Origin: Streptomyces sp. NBC_01232 | Lineage (GTDB): Bacteria > Actinomycetota > Actinomycetes > Streptomycetales > Streptomycetaceae | Assembly (NCBI RefSeq): GCF_035989885.1 | Contig: NZ_CP108518.1 | Span: 6,935,001-6,999,000, forward strand | Length of the DNA stretch: 64,000 nt | Direction: 5' to 3' | In this document: piece after piece, positions 1 through 9,545 of the stretch | How positions within the stretch are numbered: the stretch's first letter is position 1 | Layout: every line of letters starts with the position of its first letter | Notes under the pieces: generated by a model | What the model was told of the DNA's origin: nothing | Database searches by the model: none | What the model saw: the letters and a program-made list of their open reading frames with translations, nothing else | Made by a program: the position numbers and the translations under genes

Positions 1-2
1 GC

Positions 3-3000
3 ATCCGCACCGAGCACCGTCGTGTACCCCGCGACATCGCCGCCATCGGGGACGTGCTGCTCTTCGGCTTCAACGGCGCCCCCAGCCAGGGGCGGGAGAT
101 GTCCGTCGGGGACGTGCTCGCCCTGTACGACCGCGACCTGAGCCCGCTCCCCGAGGGTGCAGCGCCCGGCCTCCTCGACGACCCGGGCTTCATCCGGGAG
201 TTCGGGGCGCTGCACCGTTACTACCAGGCCGCGCGCCTGCTCCAGCTCCGCCACGTCGACGGCAAGCTGCTGGCCGTCTTCCAGACCGGAGAGCAGGCCG
301 AGGACATCCGCGTCCTGCGCTGGTCCCTCACCCCGTCCGGCGAGGCACGGTTCCTGGATGCCCAGGGCGAGCGCGACCACGTCTTCCCGCCCGCTCACGA
401 CGTCGAGTGGCGGGAGACCACCCGGGACGACCACGTTCTGGGCCGCCACCCTCACACCTCCATCGGGGGGCGGCTCTTCGTCTCGACTGTCGGCGGGGCG
501 CTCACCGTCAAGACCGTCGACGACACCGAGACCGGCGAGGGCATCCACCGCGAGCCGGTCGACGAGCCGCTGCAGTCCCTCGCCGATGCCGAGATCGCCT
601 ACGCCACCGTGGGCTCGCTGATCCTGCTGCGGATCCGCCCCTACAAGGAGCAGACCAGCCGTCACTTGGTCTTCAACACCGTCACGAACACCGTTGTCCG
701 CCTCGACGGCATCGGCCAGTCCTGCCGCCGGCTGCCGGACGACGAGGGCATCGTCTTCCCCGGCGGCTACTGCCTCGCGTCGGGCACCGTGAAGACCTTC
801 GACACGGACACGACGGACCTGGAATTCGAGAAGGCCGTGTGCGCTCCCAACGGCGAGGACGTCCTCTTCACCTTCCACGCCCGCGCAGAAGGACGCGGCC
901 TGCTGCTCTCCTACAACCTCATCCGCAAGGAGGTCGCCGCCCCCATCTCCTGCCACGGCCATGCCCTGTTCGACGACGGCGCTCTCGTCGTCCTGCGCGC
1001 CGGCGTCGCCGAGCCCGCCCGTATGCACTCCGTGCAGATCTGGCACACCCCCTACACCTCCGACACCTACGCCTCATCCTCCGGAAACGGCCCGCTCGCC
1101 CGCATCGGCAACGCCGACCTGGTGCGGGGCATCGCCGACTGCCTTTCCATCGCACGCCAAGCCACAGAGACCGAAGCCACGCACTCCGGGGCGGTGTACG
1201 AGACGCTGCTCGCCGCCTGCGTCCGGGCCGCCGACCGGTTCCCCTGGCTCGGCGACGCCGAGACCGGGGACCTGCGCGGCCCCCTCGAAGAGGTCCGGTC
1301 CACCACCGCACACGTACTGGAGGAATTCGAGAGCGTCCAGGTCCTCACCCGGCAAGCTGCCGACGCCCTCGCCGAATCCGCTCAGTCGATCGCCCGGCTG
1401 ATCCGCCGTATCCGCGGCGAGGCCCCGGCCACCGCCGAGGAGTGGATCGACCGCATCACCGAACTGCGCCGGGCACAGGGTCGTTTGATCACCCTCAAGG
1501 AGATGCGGTACGCGGACACCGACGGCATCGAGGCCCTGGCCGCCAACGTGGAGGGCGACATCACCTCCACGGCCCAGCGTGCCGTCGCCTTCCTGCACCG
1601 CGAGAACGCCTTCACCGCCCATCACGCCGAGGCCGAACAGCTCACCACCGACGCCGAGGGCATCACCACCGTCGCCGAGGCCGTCCCCGTCGAGGAGCGG
1701 CTGGAGGAGCGGACCTTCGGCCTCCAGACCCTCGTCGAGGTCGTCGCGGGCCTGGACATCGGTGACGCGACCGTACGCACCACCATCCTGGAGCGGATCG
1801 CCGAGGTCCTCGGGTCCGTGAACCGGGCCCGCGCCACGCTCGGCGCCCGCCGCCGAGAACTCCTCGACCGCGAAGGGCGGGCCGAGTTCGCAGCCGAGTT
1901 CGCGCTCCTGGGCCAGGCCGTCACCGGCGCTCTGGCCGCCGCCGCCACGCCCGAGGATTGCGAGGCCCAGCTCGCCCGACTGCTCCTCCAACTGGAGAAC
2001 CTGGAGTCGCGCTTCGCCGAGCACGACGGATTCCTCGCCGAGATCACCGAGAAGCGGACCGAGATCCACGACGCGTTCTCCTCGCGCCAGCAGACCCTCC
2101 GGGACGCCCGCGCCCGGCGCGCCGAAGCCCTCTCCGAGTCCGCGCGCCGGGTTCTGGAGACGGTCACCCGCCGGGCATCGGGGCTGGAGAACCTCGACGA
2201 GATCAACACATACTTCGCCTCGGACCCGATGGCGGCCAAGGTCCGCCGCACCGCCGACGAACTGCGGCAGCTCGGCGATTCGGTCAGGGCGGAGGAACTG
2301 GCGGGCCGCCTGCTGGCCGCCCGCCAGGAGGCCGGACGTGCCCTGCGCGACCGCGGCGACCTGTTCACGGACGGCGGCGACACGATCCGCCTGGGCCGCC
2401 ACAGCTTCGCCGTCACCCGCCAGGCCCCCGAGCTGACCCTCGTACCGCACCAGGACGGCCTGGCCTTCGCCCTGAACGGCACCGACTACCGCCACCCGGT
2501 CACCGACCCGGAGTTCGCCGCCACCCGGCCCTACTGGGGTCGGCTGCTGCCGTCCGAGTCACCCCGGGTGTACCGGGCGGAGTACCTGGCCGCGCGGCTG
2601 CTGGCCGAGCACGGCGCCGATGCCCTCGCCGCCGCTGACCTGCCCACGCTCGTACGGCAGGCCGCCGAAGCCGCGTACGACGAGGGCTACGAGAGGGGCG
2701 TCCACGACCACGACGCCACCGCGATCCTCACCGTGCTGCTGAGGCTGCGCGAGAGCGCCGGACTGCTGCGCTACCCTCCGCGCGAGCGCGCGGCGGCCGC
2801 TCTGTTCTGGGCCCACGGCACGACGGAGGGTTTCCGTGACCACTTCGCCCGTCGCGCGGTGTCCCTGGCCAGGGCTCGCGAGACTTTCGGGCTCACCCCC
2901 GCCATCGACGGACTGCTGGCCGAACTCACCTCCGAGGTAACCCGGTTCACCGAGGAGGCCGATGTCGGCCGCGCTGCCGAATACCTCTTCGAGGAGTTGG

Positions 3001-4700
3001 TTTCCGGTCCCGCCGGATTCGCGGTGTCCGCCTCGGCCCGCATCCTCCTCGAGAAGTTCCACCGCAGCGTAGGGGCATCGCCGTACGAGCAGGACCTGGC
3101 CGCACTCCCCGACCCGGCCGTACGCCGGCACCTCGTCGACGGCTGGCTCACCTCCTACGCGGCGGCCTGCGGCGAGGACATCGACGCAGGCGACATCGCC
3201 GAGGCCGCGGCCGTCGAACTGTGCCCCTCCCTGGAGCGCTACGACGTCACCGGCGAGACCACGGCAACCGTCACCGGCCTGCTCGGCACCCATCCGCAGA
3301 TCACCGGGCGCTCCCTGAACCTGAGGCTGGACGAATTCCTCTCCCGTACCACTGACTTCGCGGCCGAGGCCGTCCCGGGCTTCCGTACCTACCAGCAGCG
3401 CCGCAGCACCCTCCTCGCGTCGATGCGCACCCAGCTGCGCGTCGACGCGTACCGGCCCCGGGTCATGTCCTCCTTCGTCCGCAACCGCCTCGTCGACGAG
3501 GTCTACCTCCCCCTCATCGGCGACAGCCTCGCCAAGCAGCTGGGCGCGGCCGGGGACGCCAAGCGCACCGACAGCAGCGGCCTGCTCCTGTTCGTCTCCC
3601 CGCCCGGCTACGGCAAGACCACGCTCCTGGAGTACGTAGCCGAGCGCCTCGGGCTGCTCCTGGTCAAGGTGGACGGACCGGCCCTCGGCCACCACACGAC
3701 CTCCCTCGACCCGGCCGAGGCCCCGGATGCCGCCGCCCGCCGCGAACTGGAGAAGATCGCCTTCGCGCTCACCGCCGGGAACAACGTGCTGCTCTACCTG
3801 GACGACATCCAGCACACCTCGCCCGAGCTGCTCCAGAAGTTCATCCCGCTGTGCGACGCGACCCGCACCCTGAACGGGCACGACCTGCGCGGCAAGCGGT
3901 TCGCCGTCTGCATGGCCGGCAACCCGTACACCGAGTCGGGGCAACGCTTCCGCATCCCCGACATGCTCGCGAACCGCGCAGACGTCTGGAACCTCGGGGA
4001 CGTTCTGACCGGCAAGGAGGACGCCTTCGCCCTCAGCTTCGTCGAGAACGCCCTCACCTCCAACCCGGTCCTCGCCCCACTCGCCGCCCGAGACCGCGCC
4101 GACCTGGATCTGCTCGTACGCCTCGCCGACGACGACCCCACTGCCCGACGCGACCGGCTCACCCACCCCTACCCGTCGGCCGAACTGGACCGGATCCTCG
4201 CCGTCCTGCGCCACCTGCTCACCGCCCGGCAGACGGTCCTCGCGGTCAACGACGCCTACATCGCCTCCGCGGCCCAGACCGACGCGAGCCGCACCGAGCC
4301 GCCCTTCCGACTCCAAGGCTCCTACCGCAACATGAACAAGATCGCGGCTCGCATTTCACCTGCAATGAACGACGCCGAACTGACCGCGCTGATCGACGAC
4401 CACTACACATCGGAGGCCCAAACCCTCACCACCGGAGCCGAGGCCAACCTCCTCAAGCTCGCCGCCCTCCGGGGTGCCCTCACCCATGGCCAGGCGACCC
4501 GCTGGGCCGAGATCACCGCCTCGTATGTCCGCTCGCAGGCTCTCGGCGGCTCCGGCGACGACCCCCTGAGCCGGGCGGTGGCCGCACTCGGCCTGCTCGC
4601 CGACCGGGTAGCCGCCGTGGAGAATGCCATCACTCGCGCCACCGACTCCCGCCACCTGCCCATCCGCCCGAACGGCAGGCATGCGGCCCGCGAGGAGTGA
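3..4700 (+). CDS. DUF3686-type giant AAA+ ATPase, 5-prime truncated by window edge
   Basis: The frame is open from the first bases, so the start lies upstream; about 1565 residues are visible. The C-terminal third is an AAA+ module: Walker A PPGYGKTT at visible residues 1200-1207, Walker B LLYLDDIQ about 60 residues later, then CMAGNPYTESG and RIPDMLANRADVW. The middle (visible residues about 400-750) is charged, helical and probably coiled coil. The arrangement matches the large proteins annotated as DNA-repair ATPase with DUF3686. The real substrate of the family is not established, and the DNA-repair label rests on annotation tradition. The next gene is convergent. A GTG at base 54 would only be an internal start. 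I am confident of the family and unsure of the function. Confidence 0.8.
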   Translation: MRTEHRRVPRDIAAIGDVLLFGFNGAPSQGREMSVGDVLALYDRDLSPLPEGAAPGLLDDPGFIREFGALHRYYQAARLLQLRHVDGKLLAVFQTGEQAEDIRVLRWSLTPSGEARFLDAQGERDHVFPPAHDVEWRETTRDDHVLGRHPHTSIGGRLFVSTVGGALTVKTVDDTETGEGIHREPVDEPLQSLADAEIAYATVGSLILLRIRPYKEQTSRHLVFNTVTNTVVRLDGIGQSCRRLPDDEGIVFPGGYCLASGTVKTFDTDTTDLEFEKAVCAPNGEDVLFTFHARAEGRGLLLSYNLIRKEVAAPISCHGHALFDDGALVVLRAGVAEPARMHSVQIWHTPYTSDTYASSSGNGPLARIGNADLVRGIADCLSIARQATETEATHSGAVYETLLAACVRAADRFPWLGDAETGDLRGPLEEVRSTTAHVLEEFESVQVLTRQAADALAESAQSIARLIRRIRGEAPATAEEWIDRITELRRAQGRLITLKEMRYADTDGIEALAANVEGDITSTAQRAVAFLHRENAFTAHHAEAEQLTTDAEGITTVAEAVPVEERLEERTFGLQTLVEVVAGLDIGDATVRTTILERIAEVLGSVNRARATLGARRRELLDREGRAEFAAEFALLGQAVTGALAAAATPEDCEAQLARLLLQLENLESRFAEHDGFLAEITEKRTEIHDAFSSRQQTLRDARARRAEALSESARRVLETVTRRASGLENLDEINTYFASDPMAAKVRRTADELRQLGDSVRAEELAGRLLAARQEAGRALRDRGDLFTDGGDTIRLGRHSFAVTRQAPELTLVPHQDGLAFALNGTDYRHPVTDPEFAATRPYWGRLLPSESPRVYRAEYLAARLLAEHGADALAAADLPTLVRQAAEAAYDEGYERGVHDHDATAILTVLLRLRESAGLLRYPPRERAAAALFWAHGTTEGFRDHFARRAVSLARARETFGLTPAIDGLLAELTSEVTRFTEEADVGRAAEYLFEELVSGPAGFAVSASARILLEKFHRSVGASPYEQDLAALPDPAVRRHLVDGWLTSYAAACGEDIDAGDIAEAAAVELCPSLERYDVTGETTATVTGLLGTHPQITGRSLNLRLDEFLSRTTDFAAEAVPGFRTYQQRRSTLLASMRTQLRVDAYRPRVMSSFVRNRLVDEVYLPLIGDSLAKQLGAAGDAKRTDSSGLLLFVSPPGYGKTTLLEYVAERLGLLLVKVDGPALGHHTTSLDPAEAPDAAARRELEKIAFALTAGNNVLLYLDDIQHTSPELLQKFIPLCDATRTLNGHDLRGKRFAVCMAGNPYTESGQRFRIPDMLANRADVWNLGDVLTGKEDAFALSFVENALTSNPVLAPLAARDRADLDLLVRLADDDPTARRDRLTHPYPSAELDRILAVLRHLLTARQTVLAVNDAYIASAAQTDASRTEPPFRLQGSYRNMNKIAARISPAMNDAELTALIDDHYTSEAQTLTTGAEANLLKLAALRGALTHGQATRWAEITASYVRSQALGGSGDDPLSRAVAALGLLADRVAAVENAITRATDSRHLPIRPNGRHAAREE

Positions 4701-4757
4701 GTCGCCTCAGGCATCGGAGTGGCGTCCGTGATCGTCTGCGAAGGCGACGAAGACCTG

Positions 4758-5449
4758 CTACAGCCTGCCCTGGGTGTGGAGGAAGCGCTGGTCGAGGATG
4801 ACGGCGAGGTCCTCCAGCGCGGTGCGGAGCACGGCGGCGGACAGCATGACGTCGGGCGCGTCCGTGTCGATCTGCTCCGCCGTGAGATGCGTGCGCGAGA
4901 GGTGGGACAGCCTGAGTGCCGGCGCCCGGCGGCTGGCCGGCGCCGGGTAGATGCCGAGTGTCCAGGAAACCGTTGCGGTCAGCAGGGAGAAGCCGACGAA
5001 GGCTTCCAGTGGGGCGAGGATCCGCAGCCATCCCTCGGTGGGCGCGATGTCACCGAGGCCGAGCGCCGAGATGTTGACCAAGGAGATGTAGAGGGCGTCC
5101 GTGAACGACGAGTGCTCGGCGGGGACCAGAGCCCGGCGGTGTAGGTGAACGCCTGCGGCATGTGCGGCCAGTAGATCAGTGCCCATCCCATGACCACGGC
5201 CAGCGCCCACACCGCTACGACAGCGACCATCGCGATCGGGCCGGCCAGTCAGGACGCACGACGGCGTGAGGCCACCGAAGCGGACAGCCGCCACAGCCCC
5301 GTCATGACCAGCCTGCTCGGACCGCCGTGGTTCGTCGGATGCAGCAGCGTGTGGAAGACATCCCGCAGGACGAACAGCACCAGGGCCGCCCCGCGATGTC
5401 GACCATCCCATTCACCTGACACTCCTTTCGCCCGCCGCGGCCCTCTCAC
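4758..5449 (-). pseudogene. Broken two-TM ion channel gene (K+ channel-like pore)
   Basis: Three minus-strand pieces join into one channel-like protein. The first piece (about 5449-5252) carries FVLRDVFHTLLHPTNHGG and stops at an in-frame TGA at 5251-5249. The same frame resumes with MVAVVAVWALAVVMGWALIY. Near base 5130 the reading shifts frame into SFTDALYISLVNISALGLGD, continuing to a C-terminal helical tail that ends at 4758. The pore-like sequence ALGLGD replaces the TVGYGD of true K+ channels, as in several actinobacterial channel relatives. At least one nonsense and one frameshift change are needed, and a further shift near the N-terminus is possible. It could be a real pseudogene or a set of assembly errors. 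Confidence 0.7.
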
Positions 5450-5821
5450 CCAATGACCTATCGGTCCGAACCGCAGCAGATCAGGCAGGCTCGTTCGCTC
5501 AGTGGAACCTCAAATCCGGATAACGATCGCATCACCAGCCCTTGGGTTTCCAGGGCGCGGGCCCTGGTGAGTGATCCACGTCACTAAAGAATCCATAAAG
5601 AGCGTGCTAAGAATGCGCAACTCCGCTTTCGGTACCACCCCTCGCCGGATCGCGGAGTGCCGGCATGCACCGGCTCTGCACGGCCAGGGAGGTCACGGTC
5701 CGAGTCCGCGGATCGAGACGCCCAGGGTCGCCGATCGGACAACGGCGTTCGCTCCATGCCCGCCCGCACTCACACCGTCGCACCGCACTGCGCCGGTTCT
5801 GCGCCATCGAGGTAAAGCCTG
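5450..5821. other. Intergenic region upstream of the alanine symporter
   Basis: No convincing gene is seen in these 372 bases. A short hairpin pairs 5550-5555 (CCAGGG) with 5562-5567 (CCCTGG). It could compete with pairing of CACCAG at 5532-5537 and CTGGTG at 5564-5569. The AT-richer stretch near 5575-5610 is a reasonable place for the symporter promoter. I could not match the region to a known riboswitch. Confidence 0.4.
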
Positions 5822-7363
5822 ATGTCACTCGACACCATCACCACCTCCGTAGACGAAGCCGTCAGCGGATTCTTCGAGCCCATCGCCAAGTGGCTCGGAG
5901 ACATCGTCTTCTACTCCGTCCCCGTCGGAGGAACCCAGCTTCCACTGATCGTCGCCTGGCTCGTGGTGGCCGGCCTGGTCTTCTCGGGCTGGTTCGGGCT
6001 GGTGCAGATACGCAAGTTCCGCCTGGCGGTGAACGTGGTGCGCGGCAAGTACGACGAGAAGGGGTCGGCCGGTGAGGTCAACCACTTCCAGGCGCTGACC
6101 GCGGCCGTCTCCGGCACCGTCGGCCTCGGCAACATCGCGGGTGTGGCGGTGGCCGTCTCCATCGGTGGCCCGGGCGCCACCTTCTGGATGATCCTCTGCG
6201 GCCTGCTGGGCATGGCGACGAAGTTCGTCGAGGTCACCCTCGGCGTGAAGTACCGCGAGGTGCACGCCGACGGCTCCGTCTCCGGCGGCCCGATGCACTA
6301 CCTGCCCAAGGGCCTGGCCGAGCGCTTCGGCGCCCGCGGCAAGACCCTCGGCAAGGTCCTGGCGGTCCTCGCCTCCGCGATGATCCTGTTCTTCGGTCTC
6401 TTCGGCGGCAACCTCTTCCAGGTCAACCAGTCCTACGCGCAGCTGGTCTCCGTCACCGGCGGCGAGAGCGGCATGATGGGCTCCTCGGCCGGCGCCCTGT
6501 TCTTCGGCATCCTGATCGCCGCGATCGTCGGCATCGTGCTCCTCGGCGGCATCCGCTCCATCGCCTCCGTCACCAGCAAGCTCGTTCCCGCGATGGCCGG
6601 CATCTACATCGTCGCCTGCATCGTGGTCATCCTCGTCAACGTCTCCGCCGTACCGTCCGCGATCTCCACGATCATCGAGGGTGCCTTCAACCCCGAGGGT
6701 GTCGCCGGTGGTGTCCTCGGTGCGCTGATCATCGGTTTCAAGCGGGCCGCGTTCTCCAACGAGGCCGGTCTCGGCTCCGCGCCGATCGCGCACTCCGCGG
6801 TCAAGACCAAGCACCCCGCCAGCGAGGGCCTGGTCGCGCTGCTGGAGCCGTTCATCGACACGGTCGTCATCTGCACCATGACCGCCCTGACGATCGTCAT
6901 CGCCAACCCGGCCAGCTGGGGCGAGGCCCGCAAGGGCGAAGGCGTCGGCGGCGTGACGATCACCTCGGACGCCTTCGGCACGGTCCTGCCCTGGTTCCCG
7001 TACATCCTCACCATCGCGGTGATGCTGTTCGCCATCTCCACGGTGCTGACCTGGGGCTACTACTGCATGAAGGCCTGGACGCACCTCTTCGGCCGCAGCA
7101 GGACCAGCGAGCTGACCTTCAAGGTCTTCTACACGTTGTTCGCGGTCGCCGGTTCGCTGCTTACCCTGCAGACCCTGATCGACATGGCCGACGCGGTGCT
7201 GTTCATGCTCGCGGTCATCAACATCATCGGCCTGTACCTGCTGGCCCCCGTGGTCAAGCGGGAACTCAACACCTTCCTCGACTTCGTCCGCCGCCGCGAC
7301 GCCGGCCTGGACACCGAAGCCGACGAGGACGAAGACCAGGAGCCGGTGAAGACCACCGTCTGA
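5822..7363 (+). CDS. Alanine/glycine:cation symporter family protein (AGCS)
   Basis: A 513-residue polytopic membrane protein that should import alanine or glycine with Na+ or H+. The signature segments of the family are present: GTVGLGNIAGVAVAV and IGGPGATFWM near residues 98-125, GGPMHYLPKGL near residue 157, and FKRAAFSNEAGLGSAPIAH near residue 306. About ten or more hydrophobic helices are visible, and the C-terminus is acidic (TEADEDEDQE). The ATG follows a GAGG-like ribosome site. A strong inverted repeat lies just after the stop, so it is probably transcribed alone. Its position beside nhaA fits a Na+-linked region. The substrate is inferred from the family only. Confidence 0.93.
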   Translation: MSLDTITTSVDEAVSGFFEPIAKWLGDIVFYSVPVGGTQLPLIVAWLVVAGLVFSGWFGLVQIRKFRLAVNVVRGKYDEKGSAGEVNHFQALTAAVSGTVGLGNIAGVAVAVSIGGPGATFWMILCGLLGMATKFVEVTLGVKYREVHADGSVSGGPMHYLPKGLAERFGARGKTLGKVLAVLASAMILFFGLFGGNLFQVNQSYAQLVSVTGGESGMMGSSAGALFFGILIAAIVGIVLLGGIRSIASVTSKLVPAMAGIYIVACIVVILVNVSAVPSAISTIIEGAFNPEGVAGGVLGALIIGFKRAAFSNEAGLGSAPIAHSAVKTKHPASEGLVALLEPFIDTVVICTMTALTIVIANPASWGEARKGEGVGGVTITSDAFGTVLPWFPYILTIAVMLFAISTVLTWGYYCMKAWTHLFGRSRTSELTFKVFYTLFAVAGSLLTLQTLIDMADAVLFMLAVINIIGLYLLAPVVKRELNTFLDFVRRRDAGLDTEADEDEDQEPVKTTV

Positions 7364-7387
7364 CCGTCCCCCCGGCGGCCCGGCTCC

Positions 7388-7436
7388 TGAGTGGGCTCGT
7401 ACATACCTCGCGCCTTGGTGTGTACGAGCCCACTCA
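7388..7436. terminator. 16-bp perfect inverted repeat, probable terminator
   Basis: The arms at 7388-7403 (TGAGTGGGCTCGTACA) and 7421-7436 pair perfectly over 16 bp around a 17-base loop, just 25 bases after the symporter stop. No T-run follows, which is common for actinobacterial terminators. It should insulate the symporter from nhaA. Confidence 0.75.
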
Positions 7437-7489
7437 TCTGCGTTTCAGCAGGTGAGAACCCCTCTGGTGGTATCCGGGCATCTCCCATA

Positions 7490-7590
7490 GGGTGTAAAGA
7501 ACGCGTCAATGGGGCAGCCGAGCTGCCGGTGACGCGCGGTGTGCCGGGAAGTCTGGTCGGCGATGTAGGGGCCGTGTGCCCATTTCCAGC
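7490..7590 (+). ncRNA. Conserved structured leader upstream of nhaA (copy a)
   Basis: The region ends 23 bases before the nhaA ATG. A nested stem is visible: GCGTCA at 7503-7508 pairs with TGACGC at 7530-7535, enclosing GGCAGC (7513-7518) against GCTGCC. Then comes the core GTGCCGGGAAGTCTGGTCGG (7541-7560), followed by TAGGGGCCGTGTGCC. The same core in the same order occurs upstream of the second PGPGW gene and of the ABC exporter. Conservation across unrelated downstream genes suggests a cis-regulatory RNA. I cannot name an Rfam family for it. Confidence 0.6.
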
Positions 7591-7613
7591 CGACGCCCCG
7601 GAAGGCCACCCCA

Positions 7614-8912
7614 ATGATCGACCCGCGCCCGCGCATCGTCTTCGGACTCATGCCGTGGCCCGAACGCCAGGCCATCGCCTCCGCCCTGCGCACCGAAACG
7701 ATCGGTGGCCTCGTCCTGCTGGCGGCAGCAGTCGTGGCCCTGGTCTGGGCCAACAGCCCGTGGAGCGGGGGGTACGAGGCGATACGTGACTTCCACTTCG
7801 GGATACCCGCCCTCGGGCTGGAACTGTCGGTCGGGCACTGGACCGCCGACGGGCTCCTGGCGGTCTTCTTCCTCGTCGCCGGCATCGAACTCAAGCGCGA
7901 ACTCGTCGTCGGCGAGCTACGTACCCCCGCCACGGCGGCCCTCCCGGTCGTCGCCGCCGCATGCGGCATGATCGTGCCCGCCGCCCTGTACGCACTCACC
8001 GCCGGTCTGGGGGGCGGCAGCCTCGACGGCTGGGCCGTGCCGATGGCCACCGACATCGCTTTCGCACTCGCTGTCCTCGCCGTCATCTCCACCCACCTCC
8101 CCTCCGCCCTGCGCGCCTTCCTGCTCACCCTGGCCGTCGTCGACGACCTCGGCGCCATCCTCATCATCGCGATCTTCTTCACCAGCGACCTGAACTTCTG
8201 GGCGCTGGGCGGAGCCTTCGCAGGCCTGGGAGTCTTCTACCTGCTCCAGCGGCTCCGGGTCCGCGGCTGGTGGTTTTACGTACCGCTCGGTATCGCGATT
8301 TGGGCCCTGATGTACAACAGCGGCATCCACGCCACCGTCGCGGGCGTCGCCATGGGGCTCATCCTGCGGACGACCCGCGACAAGGGCGAGGAAATCTCCC
8401 CGGGGGCCCGCGTATCGCACCTGGTGCACCCGTTCTCGGCAGGCGTCGCGGTGCCGCTCTTCGCCCTCTTCGCCGCCGGCGTCAGCATCTCCGGACCCGC
8501 GCTGGCCGAAGTGTTCACCAGCCCCGAGCCCCTCGGCGTCTTCATCGGCCTCGTCGTCGGCAAGGTCCTCGGCATCTTCCTCGGCACCTACCTCGCCGCC
8601 CGCTTCACCAAGGCGGAGCTCAACCCCGACCTCGCATGGGCCGACGTCCTCGGCCTCTCCGTCCTGGCCGGGATCGGCTTCACCGTCGCCCTCCTCATCG
8701 GCGAACTGGCCTTCCCCGGCCAAGAGGTCGGTGAGCACGTCAAGGCCGCCGTCCTGATCGCCTCCCTCACCGCGGCCGTGCTCGCCGCCGTCCTGCTCCG
8801 GCGCAGGAACAAGATCTACCGGAGTCTGTACGAGGAGGAGACCCTCGACGCCGACGCCGACGGGATACCCGACATCTACCGGCGCACCCTCACGCCCGGC
8901 TCCAACGGCTGA
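7614..8912 (+). CDS. nhaA: Na+/H+ antiporter NhaA
   Basis: A 432-residue membrane antiporter that exports Na+ (or Li+) in exchange for protons. The NhaA hallmarks are present: MATDIAFALAVLAV near residue 143 and the ion-binding aspartate pair in AVVDDLGAILII near residues 175-180 (equivalent to Asp163/Asp164 of E. coli NhaA). A long series of hydrophobic helices and a hydrophilic tail complete it. The ATG at 7614 follows a GGAAGG site. Length is close to the usual size plus a C-terminal extension. The upstream leader (7490-7590) may control it, and a PGPGW-related gene starts 11 bases downstream in the same direction. Confidence 0.96.
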   Translation: MIDPRPRIVFGLMPWPERQAIASALRTETIGGLVLLAAAVVALVWANSPWSGGYEAIRDFHFGIPALGLELSVGHWTADGLLAVFFLVAGIELKRELVVGELRTPATAALPVVAAACGMIVPAALYALTAGLGGGSLDGWAVPMATDIAFALAVLAVISTHLPSALRAFLLTLAVVDDLGAILIIAIFFTSDLNFWALGGAFAGLGVFYLLQRLRVRGWWFYVPLGIAIWALMYNSGIHATVAGVAMGLILRTTRDKGEEISPGARVSHLVHPFSAGVAVPLFALFAAGVSISGPALAEVFTSPEPLGVFIGLVVGKVLGIFLGTYLAARFTKAELNPDLAWADVLGLSVLAGIGFTVALLIGELAFPGQEVGEHVKAAVLIASLTAAVLAAVLLRRRNKIYRSLYEEETLDADADGIPDIYRRTLTPGSNG

Positions 8913-8923
8913 CGCGAAGGAGA

Positions 8924-9190
8924 GTGCAGGCGGGCGCAGCACTCCTGGGGCCGGCGATCGTCATCGCCGCCCTCGTGATCAGGACAGCGGTCACCGAGCT
9001 GCGAGAACCCGGGGCCGGGCGTCGAGAGCGGCGATTTCTGTGGGATCCGCGTGCGTGGGCGGCCGGGGCGATGGTGGCATGTGTTCTCGCCCTGGCCAGC
9101 TGGCGGTCGGCCGGGTCGCCGGCCGCTGCCCTGGGCGTAGCTGGCGGGGACCTTGGTCGCGTACACCAGCGGCGGACGCCCACCTTCGGA
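8924..9190 (+). pseudogene. Frameshifted copy of the N-terminal domain of a PGPGW-type membrane protein
   Basis: Starts at GTG with a GAAGGAG site 11 bases after nhaA. The readable part, VIVIAALVIRTAVTELREPG, closely matches the N-terminus of the intact gene at 12962-13432 (VIVIAALVIRTALTELRDPG). After about residue 65 the match continues only in another frame: a +1 shift near 9130 would restore LAGTLVAYTSGG, aligned with LAGALTAFLTG. The PGPGW half is missing from this strand. I read this as a decayed paralogue. An alternative is a short, still-translated protein in the nhaA operon. Confidence 0.55.
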
Positions 9191-9330
9191 CTGACTCCCG
9201 CACGACCGTTGTCGTCAGACACTTTCGGCTGCCGCCCGACGTTGAACGGCAGCACACCGCGCGCGAGCGGGCACCGTTCCCCACGGTCGGCGCGGACTGG
9301 CAGGAGCGCCGAGGGTGTCTTCCTGTCGGC

Positions 9331-9540
9331 TCAGCCGTGGCCGGCCCGTGAGCCCAGCATGACCAGGCCCGTGATGAGCGTGGCGAGGCCAATGACCAGT
9401 ACCGGAAAACCGGGGCCCGGCAGGGCGTACAGCAAGGCGCCGGCCAGCGTCACAGGAACGCCGACGATCACGAGGACGACCGCCATACGGCGTTCCGTGA
9501 GGTTGCGTCGCACCCACCCAAGGAGCCTGCCTCCAGGCAT
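9331..9540 (-). CDS. PGPGW-motif small membrane protein
   Basis: A 69-residue protein with two hydrophobic helices around the PGPGF turn: VVLVIVGVPVTLAGALLYAL, then PGPGF, then VLVIGLATLITGLVML. This is the small PGPGW-type transmembrane family, of unknown role. Its start lies 5 bases after the stop of the upstream gene at 9546-9866, so the two are probably co-transcribed. A homologous C-terminal half is present in the larger gene at 12962-13432. Confidence 0.75.
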   Translation of the reverse strand: MPGGRLLGWVRRNLTERRMAVVLVIVGVPVTLAGALLYALPGPGFPVLVIGLATLITGLVMLGSRAGHG

Positions 9541-9545
9541 CGCGG

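Noticed and set aside
2559..4316. Long minus-strand frame opposite the giant ATPase
   Set aside because: Composition is that of an antisense shadow and no ribosome site or motif was seen.
5450..5821. A riboswitch (glycine or c-di-AMP type) before the symporter
   Set aside because: I could not find the conserved cores of these classes; only a short hairpin is visible.
5825..7084. Long minus-strand reading frame opposite the alanine symporter
   Set aside because: Its residues are repetitive Asp/Gly/Glu, the usual mirror of a GC-rich gene; the plus-strand frame has clear family motifs.
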